Assembly (NCBI RefSeq): GCF_001544795.2
Contig: NZ_FCOI02000033.1
Coordinates: 1 to 64,000 of the forward strand
Origin: Caballeronia temeraria
Lineage (GTDB): Bacteria > Pseudomonadota > Gammaproteobacteria > Burkholderiales > Burkholderiaceae
Length of the DNA: 64,000 nucleotides
Direction of reading: 5' to 3'
Shown: positions 37,281-46,705 of the stretch, one piece after another
How the letters are laid out: each line of letters opens with the position of its first letter
Numbering within the stretch: position 1 is the stretch's first letter
Notes under the pieces: generated by a model
The model's database searches: none
Seen by the model: the letters and a program-made list of their open reading frames with translations, nothing else
Told to the model about the DNA's origin: nothing
Made by a program: the position numbers and the translations under genes

Positions 37281-38246
37281 ATGAAGAAAATGCTTCGCGC
37301 GCTCGGCGCGCTCACGTTGGCGGCGAGCGCGTTTGCCGCTGCATCGTCGTCCGCATTCGCCGCCGACAAGGTCGTGCTCGGCGTCGCCATTCCGACCGCC
37401 GATCACGGCTTCACGGGCGGCATAGTATGGTGGGCCAACGAGGCGAAGAAGGAACTGGAGAAGGCGCATCCGGACCTGAAGGTGATCGTGAAGACGGCGG
37501 GCACCGCGCCTGAACAGGCGAACCAGTTGCAGGATCTGGTCACGGTCAACAAGATCAATGCGCTCGTGATTTTCCCGCAGGAATCGGCATCGCTCACGCA
37601 GCCGGTCGCGCAGGTGAAGAAGAAAGGCGTGTATGTGACGGTGGTGGATCGCGGCCTCACCGACACCAGCGCGCAGGATGCCTACGTCGCCGGCGACAAC
37701 ACCGCGTTCGGCAAGATCCCCGCCGAGTATCTCGCGAAGCAGCTGAACGGCAAGGGCGATATCGTCGCGTTGCGCGGCATTCCGACGACGCTCGACAACG
37801 AACGCTGGACTGCGTTCGAAGGCGTGATCAAGCAGCATCCCGACATGAAGATTCTCGATGCCAAGTACGCCAACTGGAATCGCGACGATGCCTTCAAGGT
37901 GATGCAGGACTATCTCACGCGATTCAAGCATATCGACGCCGTGTGGGCCGCGGATGATGACATGATGGTCGGCGTGCTGAAGGCGATCGATCAGGCGAAG
38001 CGCACGGACATCAAGATCGTGTTCGGCGGCGCGGGATCGAAGGAAGCGGTGAAGCGCATCATGGACGGCGATGCGCGCGTGCCGGCGGACGTGTCGTACT
38101 CGCCGAAGTTCATCTACGACGCGATCAAGCTGACCGCCGAAGCGCGCCTGAAGGGCGACAAGCTGCCGCCGACGACGATCATTCCGTCGGTGCTCATCAC
38201 GAAGGACAACGCCAAGCAGTTCTATTTCCCGAACTCGCCGTTCTGA
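37281..38246 (+). CDS. Sugar ABC transporter binding protein (RbsB type)
   Basis: A 321-residue periplasmic sugar-binding protein. Signal peptide about 1-28 (MKKMLRALGALTLAASAFAA, cleavage near AFA-ADK). The family core appears as VVLGVAIPTADHGFTGGIVW, GDIVALRGIPTTLDNERW and DAVWAADDDMMVGVLKAID. The pair of Trp in GIVWWANEA near the mature N-terminus may stack on the sugar ring. It ends just before a strong hairpin terminator, as is usual for abundant binding proteins, which would lower expression of the two downstream enzyme genes. Ligand not identifiable from sequence alone. Confidence 0.93.
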   Translation: MKKMLRALGALTLAASAFAAASSSAFAADKVVLGVAIPTADHGFTGGIVWWANEAKKELEKAHPDLKVIVKTAGTAPEQANQLQDLVTVNKINALVIFPQESASLTQPVAQVKKKGVYVTVVDRGLTDTSAQDAYVAGDNTAFGKIPAEYLAKQLNGKGDIVALRGIPTTLDNERWTAFEGVIKQHPDMKILDAKYANWNRDDAFKVMQDYLTRFKHIDAVWAADDDMMVGVLKAIDQAKRTDIKIVFGGAGSKEAVKRIMDGDARVPADVSYSPKFIYDAIKLTAEARLKGDKLPPTTIIPSVLITKDNAKQFYFPNSPF

Positions 38247-38251
38247 TGCGC

Positions 38252-38279
38252 GAAGGCCGGTCAACCGGCCTTCATTCTT
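38252..38279 (+). terminator. Intra-operon terminator after binding-protein gene
   Basis: GAAGGCCGG (38252-38260), loop TCAA, CCGGCCTTC (38265-38273), then ATTCTTTT. It lies inside the operon, 14 bases before the next gene, so it may both protect the binding-protein transcript and reduce read-through. Confidence 0.7.
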
Positions 38280-38292
38280 TTAGAGGCGAACG

Positions 38293-39360
38293 ATGAAAAC
38301 CATCAAAGGCCCGGCGATATTTCTCGCGCAGTTCATGGGCGATCAGGCGCCGTTCGATACGCTCGCGAATCTCGCGTCGTGGGCGGCATCGCTCGGATAC
38401 AAGGGCATTCAGGTGCCCGCCGACCCGCGTCTGATCGATCTCGAGAAGGCCGCATCGAGCGATGCGTATTGCGATGAGATTCGCCGCACCGTCGACGATG
38501 CGGGCGTCGCGATCACCGAGTTGTCGACGCATTTGCAAGGACAGCTCATCGCCGTTCATCCTGCATACGACACGCTCTTCGATGGCTTCGCCGCGCCGCA
38601 CGTGCGCGGCGATCCGGCGGCGCGCACCGAATGGGCGATCGCGCAACTGAAGCTCGCGGCGGCTGCATCGAAGCGTCTCGGCCTGAATGCGCACGTGACG
38701 TTTTCGGGCGCGCTCGCGTGGCCGTATATCTATCCGTGGCCGCAACGTCCGGCGGGTCTCGTCGAAGCGGCGTTCGAAGCGCTTGCGAAGCGATGGCGCC
38801 CAATTCTCGATGAGTTCGATCGCGCGGGCATCGACGTGTGTTACGAGCTTCATCCCGGCGAAGACCTGCACGATGGCGTGACGTTCGAGCGCTTTCTCGC
38901 GGCGGTGGACGATCATCCGCGCGCGAACATCCTCTTCGATCCGAGTCACTTCGTGTTGCAGCAACTCGATTACCTTGCGTTCATCGACATCTATCACGCG
39001 CGCATCAAGGCGTTTCATGTGAAGGACGCGGAGTTCCGGCCGAACGGGAAGCAGGGCGTGTACGGCGGCTATGCCGGATGGGCCGATCGCGCGGGGCGTT
39101 TCCGTTCGCTCGGCGATGGCCAGATCGACTTCAAGGCGATCTTCTCGAAGATGGCGCAATACGATTTTCCAGGCTGGGCCGTGCTCGAATGGGAATGCGC
39201 GTTGAAGCATCCGGAAGACGGCGCGCGCGAGGGCGCGGTGTTCATTCGCGATCACATCATCCGCGTGGCCGAGCGTGCCTTCGATGACTTCGCCGGCAGC
39301 GGCGCGAGCCGTGAACAGATGCGCGGCGTGCTCGGCATCGAACCGGGAGAGAAGCGATGA
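38293..39360 (+). CDS. Xylose-isomerase-like TIM-barrel sugar isomerase/epimerase
   Basis: A 355-residue AP endonuclease family 2/xylose-isomerase-like TIM barrel. Metal-ligand positions typical of the fold are seen in YELHPGEDLHDG (Glu, His), ILFDPSHFV (Asp, His), AFHVKDAEF (His, Asp) and VLEWECALK (Glu). Such enzymes beside Gfo/Idh dehydrogenases and CUT2 transporters often isomerise or epimerise keto-sugars or inosose. It overlaps the next gene by four bases (ATGA). Substrate unknown. Confidence 0.88.
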   Translation: MKTIKGPAIFLAQFMGDQAPFDTLANLASWAASLGYKGIQVPADPRLIDLEKAASSDAYCDEIRRTVDDAGVAITELSTHLQGQLIAVHPAYDTLFDGFAAPHVRGDPAARTEWAIAQLKLAAAASKRLGLNAHVTFSGALAWPYIYPWPQRPAGLVEAAFEALAKRWRPILDEFDRAGIDVCYELHPGEDLHDGVTFERFLAAVDDHPRANILFDPSHFVLQQLDYLAFIDIYHARIKAFHVKDAEFRPNGKQGVYGGYAGWADRAGRFRSLGDGQIDFKAIFSKMAQYDFPGWAVLEWECALKHPEDGAREGAVFIRDHIIRVAERAFDDFAGSGASREQMRGVLGIEPGEKR

Positions 39361-40478
39361 ATCGCGTGCGGCTGGGGATGGTCGGCGGCGGCGAAGGTGC
39401 GTTTATCGGCGCGGTGCATCGGATTGCGGCGCGGCTCGATGATCGATATGAGCTCGTCGCGGGCGCGTTGTCGTCGGATGCGCGGCGCGCGGCATCGAGC
39501 GCGGCGGCGATCGGGCTCGCGCGCAGTTACGACGATTATCGCGAGATGGCGCGCATCGAAGCGGGACGCTCGGACGGCATCGAGGCCGTGGCGATCGTCA
39601 CGCCGAATCATCTGCATGCGCCGATCGCGACGGCGTTTCTCGAAGCGGGCATTCACGTGATCTGCGACAAGCCGCTGGCCGTATCGCTCGATGAAGGCGA
39701 GGCGCTGGCGAAGCTCGCGCGCGAGAAGGATCGCGTGTTCGCGGTGACTTACACGTACACGGGTTATCCGCTCGTGCGGCACGCGCGCGGGATGGTGCGT
39801 CGCGGCGTGCTCGGCGATATTCGCGTCGTGCAGGTCGAGTATGCGCAGGACTGGCTTTCGCTGCCTGTCGAGACGCAGGCGAATCGGCAGGCCGTATGGC
39901 GCACTGATCCGGCGCTGGCGGGTCCGGCGGGCTGTCTTGGGGATATCGGCACGCATGCGTATCAGCTCGCGGAGTACGTGACGGGGATGCGGCCTTCCGA
40001 GCTTGCCGCCGATGTCAAGACGTTCGTGGCGAATCGTCGTGTCGACGATCACGTTCAGGCGATGTTGCGTTACGAGAACGGCGCGCGCGGCATGTTGTGG
40101 GCGAGTCAGGTCGCGGCCGGTGAGGAGAATGCGTTGCGACTGCGCGTGTATGGGACGAAGGCGGGCATCGCGTTCGATCAGGAGAAGCCGAATGAACTGT
40201 GGTTCACGCCGATAGGCTGCGCGTCGGAGCGCATCACGCGCGGACGTGTGCAGAGTCCGGAAGCGTTGCACGCGACGCGCGTGCCGGCCGGGCATCCGGA
40301 AGGGTATCTGGAAGCGTTCGCGCAGGTTTATACGGATGCGGCGGCGTGCATCGCGAGCGGGACGACGCAGGGGGATGAGTGGCTGACCACCGTCGAGGAT
40401 GGGGTCGCGGGGTTGAGGTTCGTGGACGCGGTGTTGAGGAGCAGCGGGAAGGGTGGGGAGTGGGTGGGGCTGGAGTGA
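39357..40478 (+). CDS. Gfo/Idh/MocA-family oxidoreductase
   Basis: A 373-residue NAD(P)-dependent sugar or cyclitol dehydrogenase. The Rossmann loop is GMVGGGEGAFIGAVHR; the active-site lysine region is ICDKPLAVSLDEGEAL; a substrate-domain motif is GPAGCLGDIGTHAYQLAEYV with the usual catalytic Asp and His. Overlap with the isomerase gene and position in the LacI operon suggest it oxidises the imported sugar or cyclitol before isomerisation. The last gene of the operon; a hairpin follows. Confidence 0.92.
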   Translation: MNRVRLGMVGGGEGAFIGAVHRIAARLDDRYELVAGALSSDARRAASSAAAIGLARSYDDYREMARIEAGRSDGIEAVAIVTPNHLHAPIATAFLEAGIHVICDKPLAVSLDEGEALAKLAREKDRVFAVTYTYTGYPLVRHARGMVRRGVLGDIRVVQVEYAQDWLSLPVETQANRQAVWRTDPALAGPAGCLGDIGTHAYQLAEYVTGMRPSELAADVKTFVANRRVDDHVQAMLRYENGARGMLWASQVAAGEENALRLRVYGTKAGIAFDQEKPNELWFTPIGCASERITRGRVQSPEALHATRVPAGHPEGYLEAFAQVYTDAAACIASGTTQGDEWLTTVEDGVAGLRFVDAVLRSSGKGGEWVGLE

Positions 40479-40479
40479 G

Positions 40480-40510
40480 AAAAAAACGGGGCAGCCCGAA
40501 AGCCGCCCCG
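40480..40510. terminator. Bidirectional terminator between Gfo/Idh gene and gnd
   Basis: CGGGGC (40487-40492) pairs with GCCCCG (40505-40510). Seven As precede it on the + strand, giving a T tract after the hairpin for the minus-strand gnd transcript, so it serves gnd best and may also stop the sugar operon. Confidence 0.75.
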
Positions 40511-40531
40511 CTTCTTACTTCAGGTCCGAAA

Positions 40532-41938
<1,407 letters not shown>

Positions 41939-42181
41939 TGCTTGATCTCCGAATGACCGAAACGTCGCGCGGCTCGTGGCGCGCGGCTTCGGGATAAAAA
42001 CGTGTCGATGGGGCGGCGCTTGCGCCAGAGAGATCGTCTCCGGTTCGATCGGCGGCGCGATGGGCCGCGCCGCCGTCCGATCGTTTTGCGCGAGCGCAGA
42101 CCGCCCGAATTTACCACTTTGAGGCGTATCCGGCAGGCTCCGCGCCGCCCGATCGAGCGCCAAAGGCGTCGGCGTCATAGA

Positions 42182-42565
42182 ATGAACGCCCGCAACGAGC
42201 ACGCCGCGAAGGCCAGCCGAAACATGCCGCCAGCCCGGCGCGCGCGCAGCCATCATTACTCCGTCTACGTCGTCGAACTGTCCGGCACGGTCTGGAACGA
42301 AGCGCGTTTCCGTCGCGCGAATCCGGACTATGTGATCGGCATGCCGTTCGTCTACGTGGGCATGACGGGCATCGATCCCGACGTGCGTTTCGACAAGCAC
42401 AAAGCCGGCATCCAGTCGAACCGCTTCGTCCGCGATTTCGGCCTGCGGCTCCTGCCGCAACTGTACGAGATGTACAACCCGATGCCCTATGACGGCGCGC
42501 GCGACATGGAAGTGGAACTGGCGATCGGCTTGCGGGAGGCGGGCTATGGCGTCTGGCAAGCTTGA
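42182..42565 (+). CDS. Small GIY-YIG-like protein
   Basis: A 127-residue protein. The segment YSVYVVELSGTVW, then FVYVGMTGIDPDVRFDKHKA, resembles the GIY-YIG nuclease core (two short strands with Tyr, then Tyr-Val-Gly-x-Thr, then Arg and His), and the rest (NRFVRDFGLRLLPQLYE, YNPMPYDGARDMEVELA) is strongly patterned like a known small conserved family. The family is annotated as GIY-YIG nuclease-like, but no function is proven. Start could be at 42182 or, less likely, at the MPPARRAR codon at 42224. It may be co-transcribed with panE, 41 bases downstream. Confidence 0.7.
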   Translation: MNARNEHAAKASRNMPPARRARSHHYSVYVVELSGTVWNEARFRRANPDYVIGMPFVYVGMTGIDPDVRFDKHKAGIQSNRFVRDFGLRLLPQLYEMYNPMPYDGARDMEVELAIGLREAGYGVWQA

Positions 42566-42606
42566 TGCAAGCGGGAAGCGATGAAATTCGACAAAAGGAG
42601 CGAGAC

Positions 42607-43533
42607 ATGCGGATTCTGGTAGTGGGCGCGGGGGCTATCGGCGGATATTTCGGTGCGCGGCTGCTCGAAGCGGGCCGGGACGTGACCTTTCTCGTGCGCG
42701 AGCGCCGCGCCGAGCGGCTGCGCCAATGCGGCCTGAAAGTGAAGAGCCCGGAAGGCGATCTCACGTTCGCCTGTCCGCCGATGGTGCTCGCGAAAGACAT
42801 CGACCGTCCTTACGATCTCGTGCTGCTCAGTTGCAAGGCCTACGACCTGCAAGGCGCGATCGATTCGTTCGCGCCCGCCGTCGGTCCGCAGACGGCGATC
42901 CTGCCGCTCCTGAACGGCATGGGCCATCTCGATGCGCTCGACGCGCGCTTCGATCCCGCGAACGTGCTCGGCGGCCAGTGCGTGATCGCCGCGACGCTCG
43001 ACGCGGAAGGCGAGATCGTGCATCTGAACAACATGCATTCGATGACCATCGGCGAGCGCGCGGGCGGCCGCTCGCCGCGCGTCGATGCGATCGCCGCGCA
43101 AGTCGACGGCGCGGGCTTCGATCTGAACGTGAGCGAGGACATCCTGCAATCGATGTGGGACAAGTGGGTATTCCTCGCCACACTCGCGACGGGCACCTGC
43201 CTGATGCGCGCGCCCATCGGCGATATTCTCGCGGCGCCGGGCGGCGAAGCGCTGCTGTTCCAGCTCTTCGACGAATGCTGCGGCATCGCCCGCGACAACG
43301 CGCATGCGCCAGGCGAGGCGGTGCTCGCACGCGCGCGGGCGTTCTTCTCGGAGCGCGGCTCGCTGATGACCGCGTCGATGCTGCGCGATCTCGAGAACGG
43401 CGCGCCGATCGAAGCGGATCACATCGTCGGCGATCTGCTGTCGCGGCGGCGCACGGACGTCGCGGGGCTGTCGGCGCTGGCGGTCGCGTATGCGCATCTG
43501 AAAGCCTACGAAGCGCGCCGGGCACGCGCATGA
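42607..43533 (+). CDS. panE: 2-dehydropantoate 2-reductase
   Basis: A ketopantoate reductase family protein of 308 residues, NADPH-dependent, classically for pantothenate synthesis. The cofactor loop is ILVVGAGAIGGYFGARLLEA, the catalytic Lys is in LVLLSCKAYDL, and the C-terminal substrate region has MLRDLENGAPIEADHIVGDL with the conserved acidic residue. The ATG at 42607 is preceded by AAAAGGAG. Genomes of this group often encode several PanE-like proteins, so the assignment to pantothenate is likely but not certain. It overlaps the first chromate transporter gene by four bases. Confidence 0.85.
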   Translation: MRILVVGAGAIGGYFGARLLEAGRDVTFLVRERRAERLRQCGLKVKSPEGDLTFACPPMVLAKDIDRPYDLVLLSCKAYDLQGAIDSFAPAVGPQTAILPLLNGMGHLDALDARFDPANVLGGQCVIAATLDAEGEIVHLNNMHSMTIGERAGGRSPRVDAIAAQVDGAGFDLNVSEDILQSMWDKWVFLATLATGTCLMRAPIGDILAAPGGEALLFQLFDECCGIARDNAHAPGEAVLARARAFFSERGSLMTASMLRDLENGAPIEADHIVGDLLSRRRTDVAGLSALAVAYAHLKAYEARRARA

Positions 43534-44087
43534 ATGTCGTGACCGACGACCGCGCGCCCCGGCCCACGGTCGCCGAAATTTTCATCGGCTTTCTGACGCT
43601 CGGGCTGACGGCGTTCGGCGGCGCGTTGCCGCTCGCGCGGCGCGAGATCGTCGAGCGCCGCAAATGGCTCGACGCCGACGCGTTCACCGATCTCCTCGGT
43701 CTCTGCCAGTTCCTTCCGGGCGGCAACGTGATCAATCTGTCGGTGGCGATCGGCATGCGTTTTCGCGGCGTGCCGGGCGCGCTCGCGGGCTTGCTCGGGC
43801 TGCTCGTCGGGCCGTCGCTCGTCGTGATCGGGCTGGGCGTGATTTATCAGCGCACGCATCAGGACCCGCGCATCGCGCATCTGTTCGCGGGGCTCGCGGC
43901 GGCCGCGGCGGGCCTGCTCGTCGCGATGGCGGTGAAGATCATGTGGCCGCTGCGCCGCAAGCCGGAAGCGGCGATCGTCGCGCTGCTGATGTTTGCGTCG
44001 ATCGCGTTTCTGCGCACGCCGCTTCTGCCGACGATGCTCGTCTTCACGCCGATCTCGGTGCTGATCGCATGGAAGTGGCGCCGATGA
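43530..44087 (+). CDS. Chromate transporter, first half (short-chain ChrA)
   Basis: A 185-residue membrane protein covering one CHR domain, with AEIFIGFLTLGLTAFGGALP, LARREIVERRKWLDADAFTD, LLGLCQFLPGGNVINLSVAI and later hydrophobic helices. Full-size ChrA has two such domains; here the second is the next gene, overlapping by four bases. The pair presumably forms a heterodimeric exporter of chromate or a related oxyanion. The start codon overlaps the panE stop (ATGA). Confidence 0.88.
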   Translation: MNVVTDDRAPRPTVAEIFIGFLTLGLTAFGGALPLARREIVERRKWLDADAFTDLLGLCQFLPGGNVINLSVAIGMRFRGVPGALAGLLGLLVGPSLVVIGLGVIYQRTHQDPRIAHLFAGLAAAAAGLLVAMAVKIMWPLRRKPEAAIVALLMFASIAFLRTPLLPTMLVFTPISVLIAWKWRR

Positions 44088-44611
44088 AAGACGATCTGAT
44101 CTCCCTCGCCGCGATCTTCAGCCAGCTCTCGCTGCTCGCGTTCGGCGGCGGCAATTCGATCCTGCCGGAAATGCAGCGCCAGGTCGTGCAGGTCCACGAC
44201 TGGATGTCGAAAGCCGATTTCTCCGCGCTCTTCGCGCTCGCGCAAGCCGCGCCCGGCCCGAACATGATGGTCGTCACGCTGATCGGCTGGCACGTGGCGG
44301 GCTGGCCGGGCGTGCTGGTCACGTCGATTGCGAAGTTCGGGCCGTCGTCGCTCGTGACGATCGCCGCGCTGCACGCGTGGGAGCGCTTCAAGGATCGCCC
44401 GTGGCGGCGCTACATCCAGCTCGGGCTCGTGCCGATCACGGCGGGGCTCGTCGCGGCGAGCGCGCTGCTGATCGCGGAAGCGTCGGATGGAACGTGGACG
44501 CTGGCGGCCATTACGGCGCTCGTCGCGTTCATGTCGTACCGGACGAAGCTGCATCCGCTATGGCTGCTCGCGGGTGGCGCGCTCATCGGGCTGACTGGCT
44601 TCGGGCAGTAA
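44084..44611 (+). CDS. Chromate transporter, second half (short-chain ChrA)
   Basis: A 175-residue protein homologous to the C-terminal CHR domain, with LAAIFSQLSLLAFGGGNSIL, PEMQRQVVQVHDWMSKADFS, AQAAPGPNMMVVTLIGWHVA and about five membrane helices. The FGGG and PGPN motifs mirror FGGA and PGGN in the first half. It begins inside the stop of the first half (ATGA overlap), so translation of the two is coupled. Substrate chromate is the family default; sulfate-like anions are possible. Confidence 0.88.
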   Translation: MKDDLISLAAIFSQLSLLAFGGGNSILPEMQRQVVQVHDWMSKADFSALFALAQAAPGPNMMVVTLIGWHVAGWPGVLVTSIAKFGPSSLVTIAALHAWERFKDRPWRRYIQLGLVPITAGLVAASALLIAEASDGTWTLAAITALVAFMSYRTKLHPLWLLAGGALIGLTGFGQ

Positions 44612-44668
44612 TATCGGGCAAGCTTTCTGCTGAATGCATCGACACGAAAAGGAGTAAGGACGCACGCC

Positions 44669-45007
44669 ATGAGCATGAATATCGAATACGCGAAGACGGC
44701 GCCCGAGCGCGCGGAGATCGACGCGCTTTCCGGCCCGACCGTCGTCGAGTTCGGCACCGACTGGTGCGGATTTTGCCGCGCCGCGCAGCCGCTGATCGCG
44801 CAGGCGTTCCAGAGTCATCGCGCGGTGAAGCACATCAAGATCGAGGACGGCAGCGGCCGTCCGCTCGGCCGATCGTTTCGCGTGAAGCTCTGGCCGACGC
44901 TCGTCTTCATGCTAGGCGGCAAGGAAGTCGCGCGCCTCGTGCGTCCCGGCGACGTCTCCGAAATCCGCGACGCGCTCGCGCTCATCGACGAACCGCTCGC
45001 GCAGTAA
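44669..45007 (+). CDS. Thioredoxin-family protein
   Basis: A 112-residue cytoplasmic thioredoxin-like protein with a C33-G-F-C36 active site (FGTDWCGFCRAA) and the cis-proline loop VKLWPTLVFM. CGFC rather than CGPC is unusual and suggests a specialised partner or more oxidising potential. Two starts are possible, 44669 or 44675 (MSMN); AAAAGGAG lies upstream. It may be a separate unit downstream of the chromate transporter pair. Confidence 0.88.
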   Translation: MSMNIEYAKTAPERAEIDALSGPTVVEFGTDWCGFCRAAQPLIAQAFQSHRAVKHIKIEDGSGRPLGRSFRVKLWPTLVFMLGGKEVARLVRPGDVSEIRDALALIDEPLAQ

Positions 45008-45093
45008 CGTACGACCGAGGGTTATCCCCCGGTCCACTTGCATCGTAAAAATTTGTATGATGACCCGATGACCTTACGAGGCAGTCGAGTCGC

Positions 45094-45798
45094 ATGTTCG
45101 AAAAGATTCCGCCGCGCGCGCTGAGCGACACCGTCGCGCAGCAGCTGCAAAAGCTGATCGAGAAGGGCAGCTTCGCCGCGACCGGCAAGCTGCCGACCGA
45201 AACCGTGCTCGCGCAGAAATTCGGCGTGAGCCGCACGGTGATCCGCGAAGCCGTTTCGCGGCTGAAGAACGAAGGCATGGTGGAGCCGCGGCAGGGCAGC
45301 GGCGTGTTTATCGTCGAGCGGGCGGGCATCCGGCCGTTGCGCATCGATTACGCGCAGGCGGTCGAGCCGGGCGCGGTCGTGCAGATTCTCGCGCTGCGCC
45401 GGGCGATCGAAGCCGAAGTGGCGTCCGAAGCCGCGTTGCGGCGCACCGATGAACAACTCGCCGCCATCGATGACGCGCTCGCATCCATCGACAAAGCCGT
45501 GCGCGCGGGCCGCGACGGCGTCGCGGAGGACGTCGCGTTCCATCGGGAAATCGCGAATGCGACCGGCAACCCATACTTCCTGAAAACCCTCACCTTTCTG
45601 AACCAGTATCTGGAAGCCGGCACGCTCGTCACGCGCGGCAACGAGGCGCTGCGCGAGGACTTCATGCGACAGGTGCGCGAAGAGCACGCGGCGATCGTCG
45701 AGGCGATCCGCGGGCGCGAGCCCGACGCCGCGCGCCACGCCGCGCAGACGCATCTCATCAACGCCGCGCGCCGCCTGGCGGAAGCGGGCATTTGCTAA
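45094..45798 (+). CDS. GntR/FadR-family regulator of the threonate operon
   Basis: A 234-residue FadR-type (FCD) regulator. The winged helix-turn-helix is about 10-75 (LPTETVLAQKFGVSRTVIRE, then LKNEGMVEPRQGSGVFIV) and the all-helical FCD domain from about 95 carries metal/ligand positions such as DVAFHREIANATGNPYF and REEHAAIVEAI. It is first in the ltnD-otnK-otnC line, 10 bases before ltnD, and is likely the operon repressor. An A/T-rich TTTGTATGATGACC (45052-45065) just upstream is a candidate site. The inducer is probably a tetronate or its keto form. Confidence 0.9.
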   Translation: MFEKIPPRALSDTVAQQLQKLIEKGSFAATGKLPTETVLAQKFGVSRTVIREAVSRLKNEGMVEPRQGSGVFIVERAGIRPLRIDYAQAVEPGAVVQILALRRAIEAEVASEAALRRTDEQLAAIDDALASIDKAVRAGRDGVAEDVAFHREIANATGNPYFLKTLTFLNQYLEAGTLVTRGNEALREDFMRQVREEHAAIVEAIRGREPDAARHAAQTHLINAARRLAEAGIC

Positions 45799-45808
45799 GG
45801 ACTTTGCG

Positions 45809-46705
45809 ATGACACGAAACGTCGGAGTGATCGGTTTGGGCGCGATGGGCATGGGCGTCGCGCGCTCGCTGTTGCGCGCGGGCTTCGCGGTGCATGCGTG
45901 CGACGTGCGCCGGCCGGTGCTCGATGCGTTCGCGGCCGAGGGCGGCATCGCGTGCGCAACGCCGGCCGAACTGGGCGGCAAGTGCGAGGTCGTGCTGACG
46001 GTCGTCGTCAACGCGGCGCAAACCGAAGCCGTGTTGTTCGGTGACAACGGCGCGCTCGACGCGATGAAACCCGGCGGCGTCGTGCTCGCCTGCGCGACGG
46101 TCTCGCCGCAATTCGCCGCCGATCTCGGCAGGCGTATCGGAGAAAGGGGCGTGCATATGCTCGACGCGCCCTTGTCCGGCGGCGCGGCGAAGGCCAGTTC
46201 CGGCGACATGACGATGATGACCTCCGGCCCCGCCGACGCCTACGCCGCCTGCGAAGACGTGCTCGATGCGATCGCGGGCAAGGTTTATCGCCTCGGCGAC
46301 GCGCACGGCGCGGGCTCGAAGGTCAAGATCATCAATCAGTTGCTGGCGGGCGTGCATATCGCGGCGGCGGCCGAGGCGATGGCGCTCGGCTTGCGCGAGG
46401 GCGTCGATCCGGACGCGCTCTACGACGTCATCACGCACAGCGCGGGCAATTCGTGGATGTTCGAGAACCGCGTGCCGCACATTTTGTCGGGCGATTACAC
46501 GCCGCTTTCCGCCGTCGATATTTTCGTGAAGGACCTGGGCCTCGTGCTCGACACGGCGCGCACGTCGAAATTTCCGTTGCCGCTGTCGGCGGCGGCGCAT
46601 CAGATGTTCATGATGGCGTCGACGGCTGGTCACGGCGGCGAGGACGATTCGGCGGTGATCAAGATTTTCCCGGGCATCGACATTCCGAAGGGAGCGAAGC
46701 AATGA
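45809..46705 (+). CDS. ltnD: L-threonate dehydrogenase
   Basis: A 298-residue NAD-dependent beta-hydroxyacid dehydrogenase that oxidises L-threonate to 2-oxo-tetronate. The cofactor loop GVIGLGAMGMGVARSLLRAG is at the N-terminus; DAPLSGGAAKASSGDMTMM binds substrate; catalytic Lys is in GSKVKIINQLL. The neighbouring DUF1537 kinase gene (four-base overlap) and class II aldolase-type gene place it in the acid-sugar pathway described for Cupriavidus and Pectobacterium. Without context it could be read as a 3-hydroxyisobutyrate-type enzyme. Confidence 0.92.
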   Translation: MTRNVGVIGLGAMGMGVARSLLRAGFAVHACDVRRPVLDAFAAEGGIACATPAELGGKCEVVLTVVVNAAQTEAVLFGDNGALDAMKPGGVVLACATVSPQFAADLGRRIGERGVHMLDAPLSGGAAKASSGDMTMMTSGPADAYAACEDVLDAIAGKVYRLGDAHGAGSKVKIINQLLAGVHIAAAAEAMALGLREGVDPDALYDVITHSAGNSWMFENRVPHILSGDYTPLSAVDIFVKDLGLVLDTARTSKFPLPLSAAAHQMFMMASTAGHGGEDDSAVIKIFPGIDIPKGAKQ

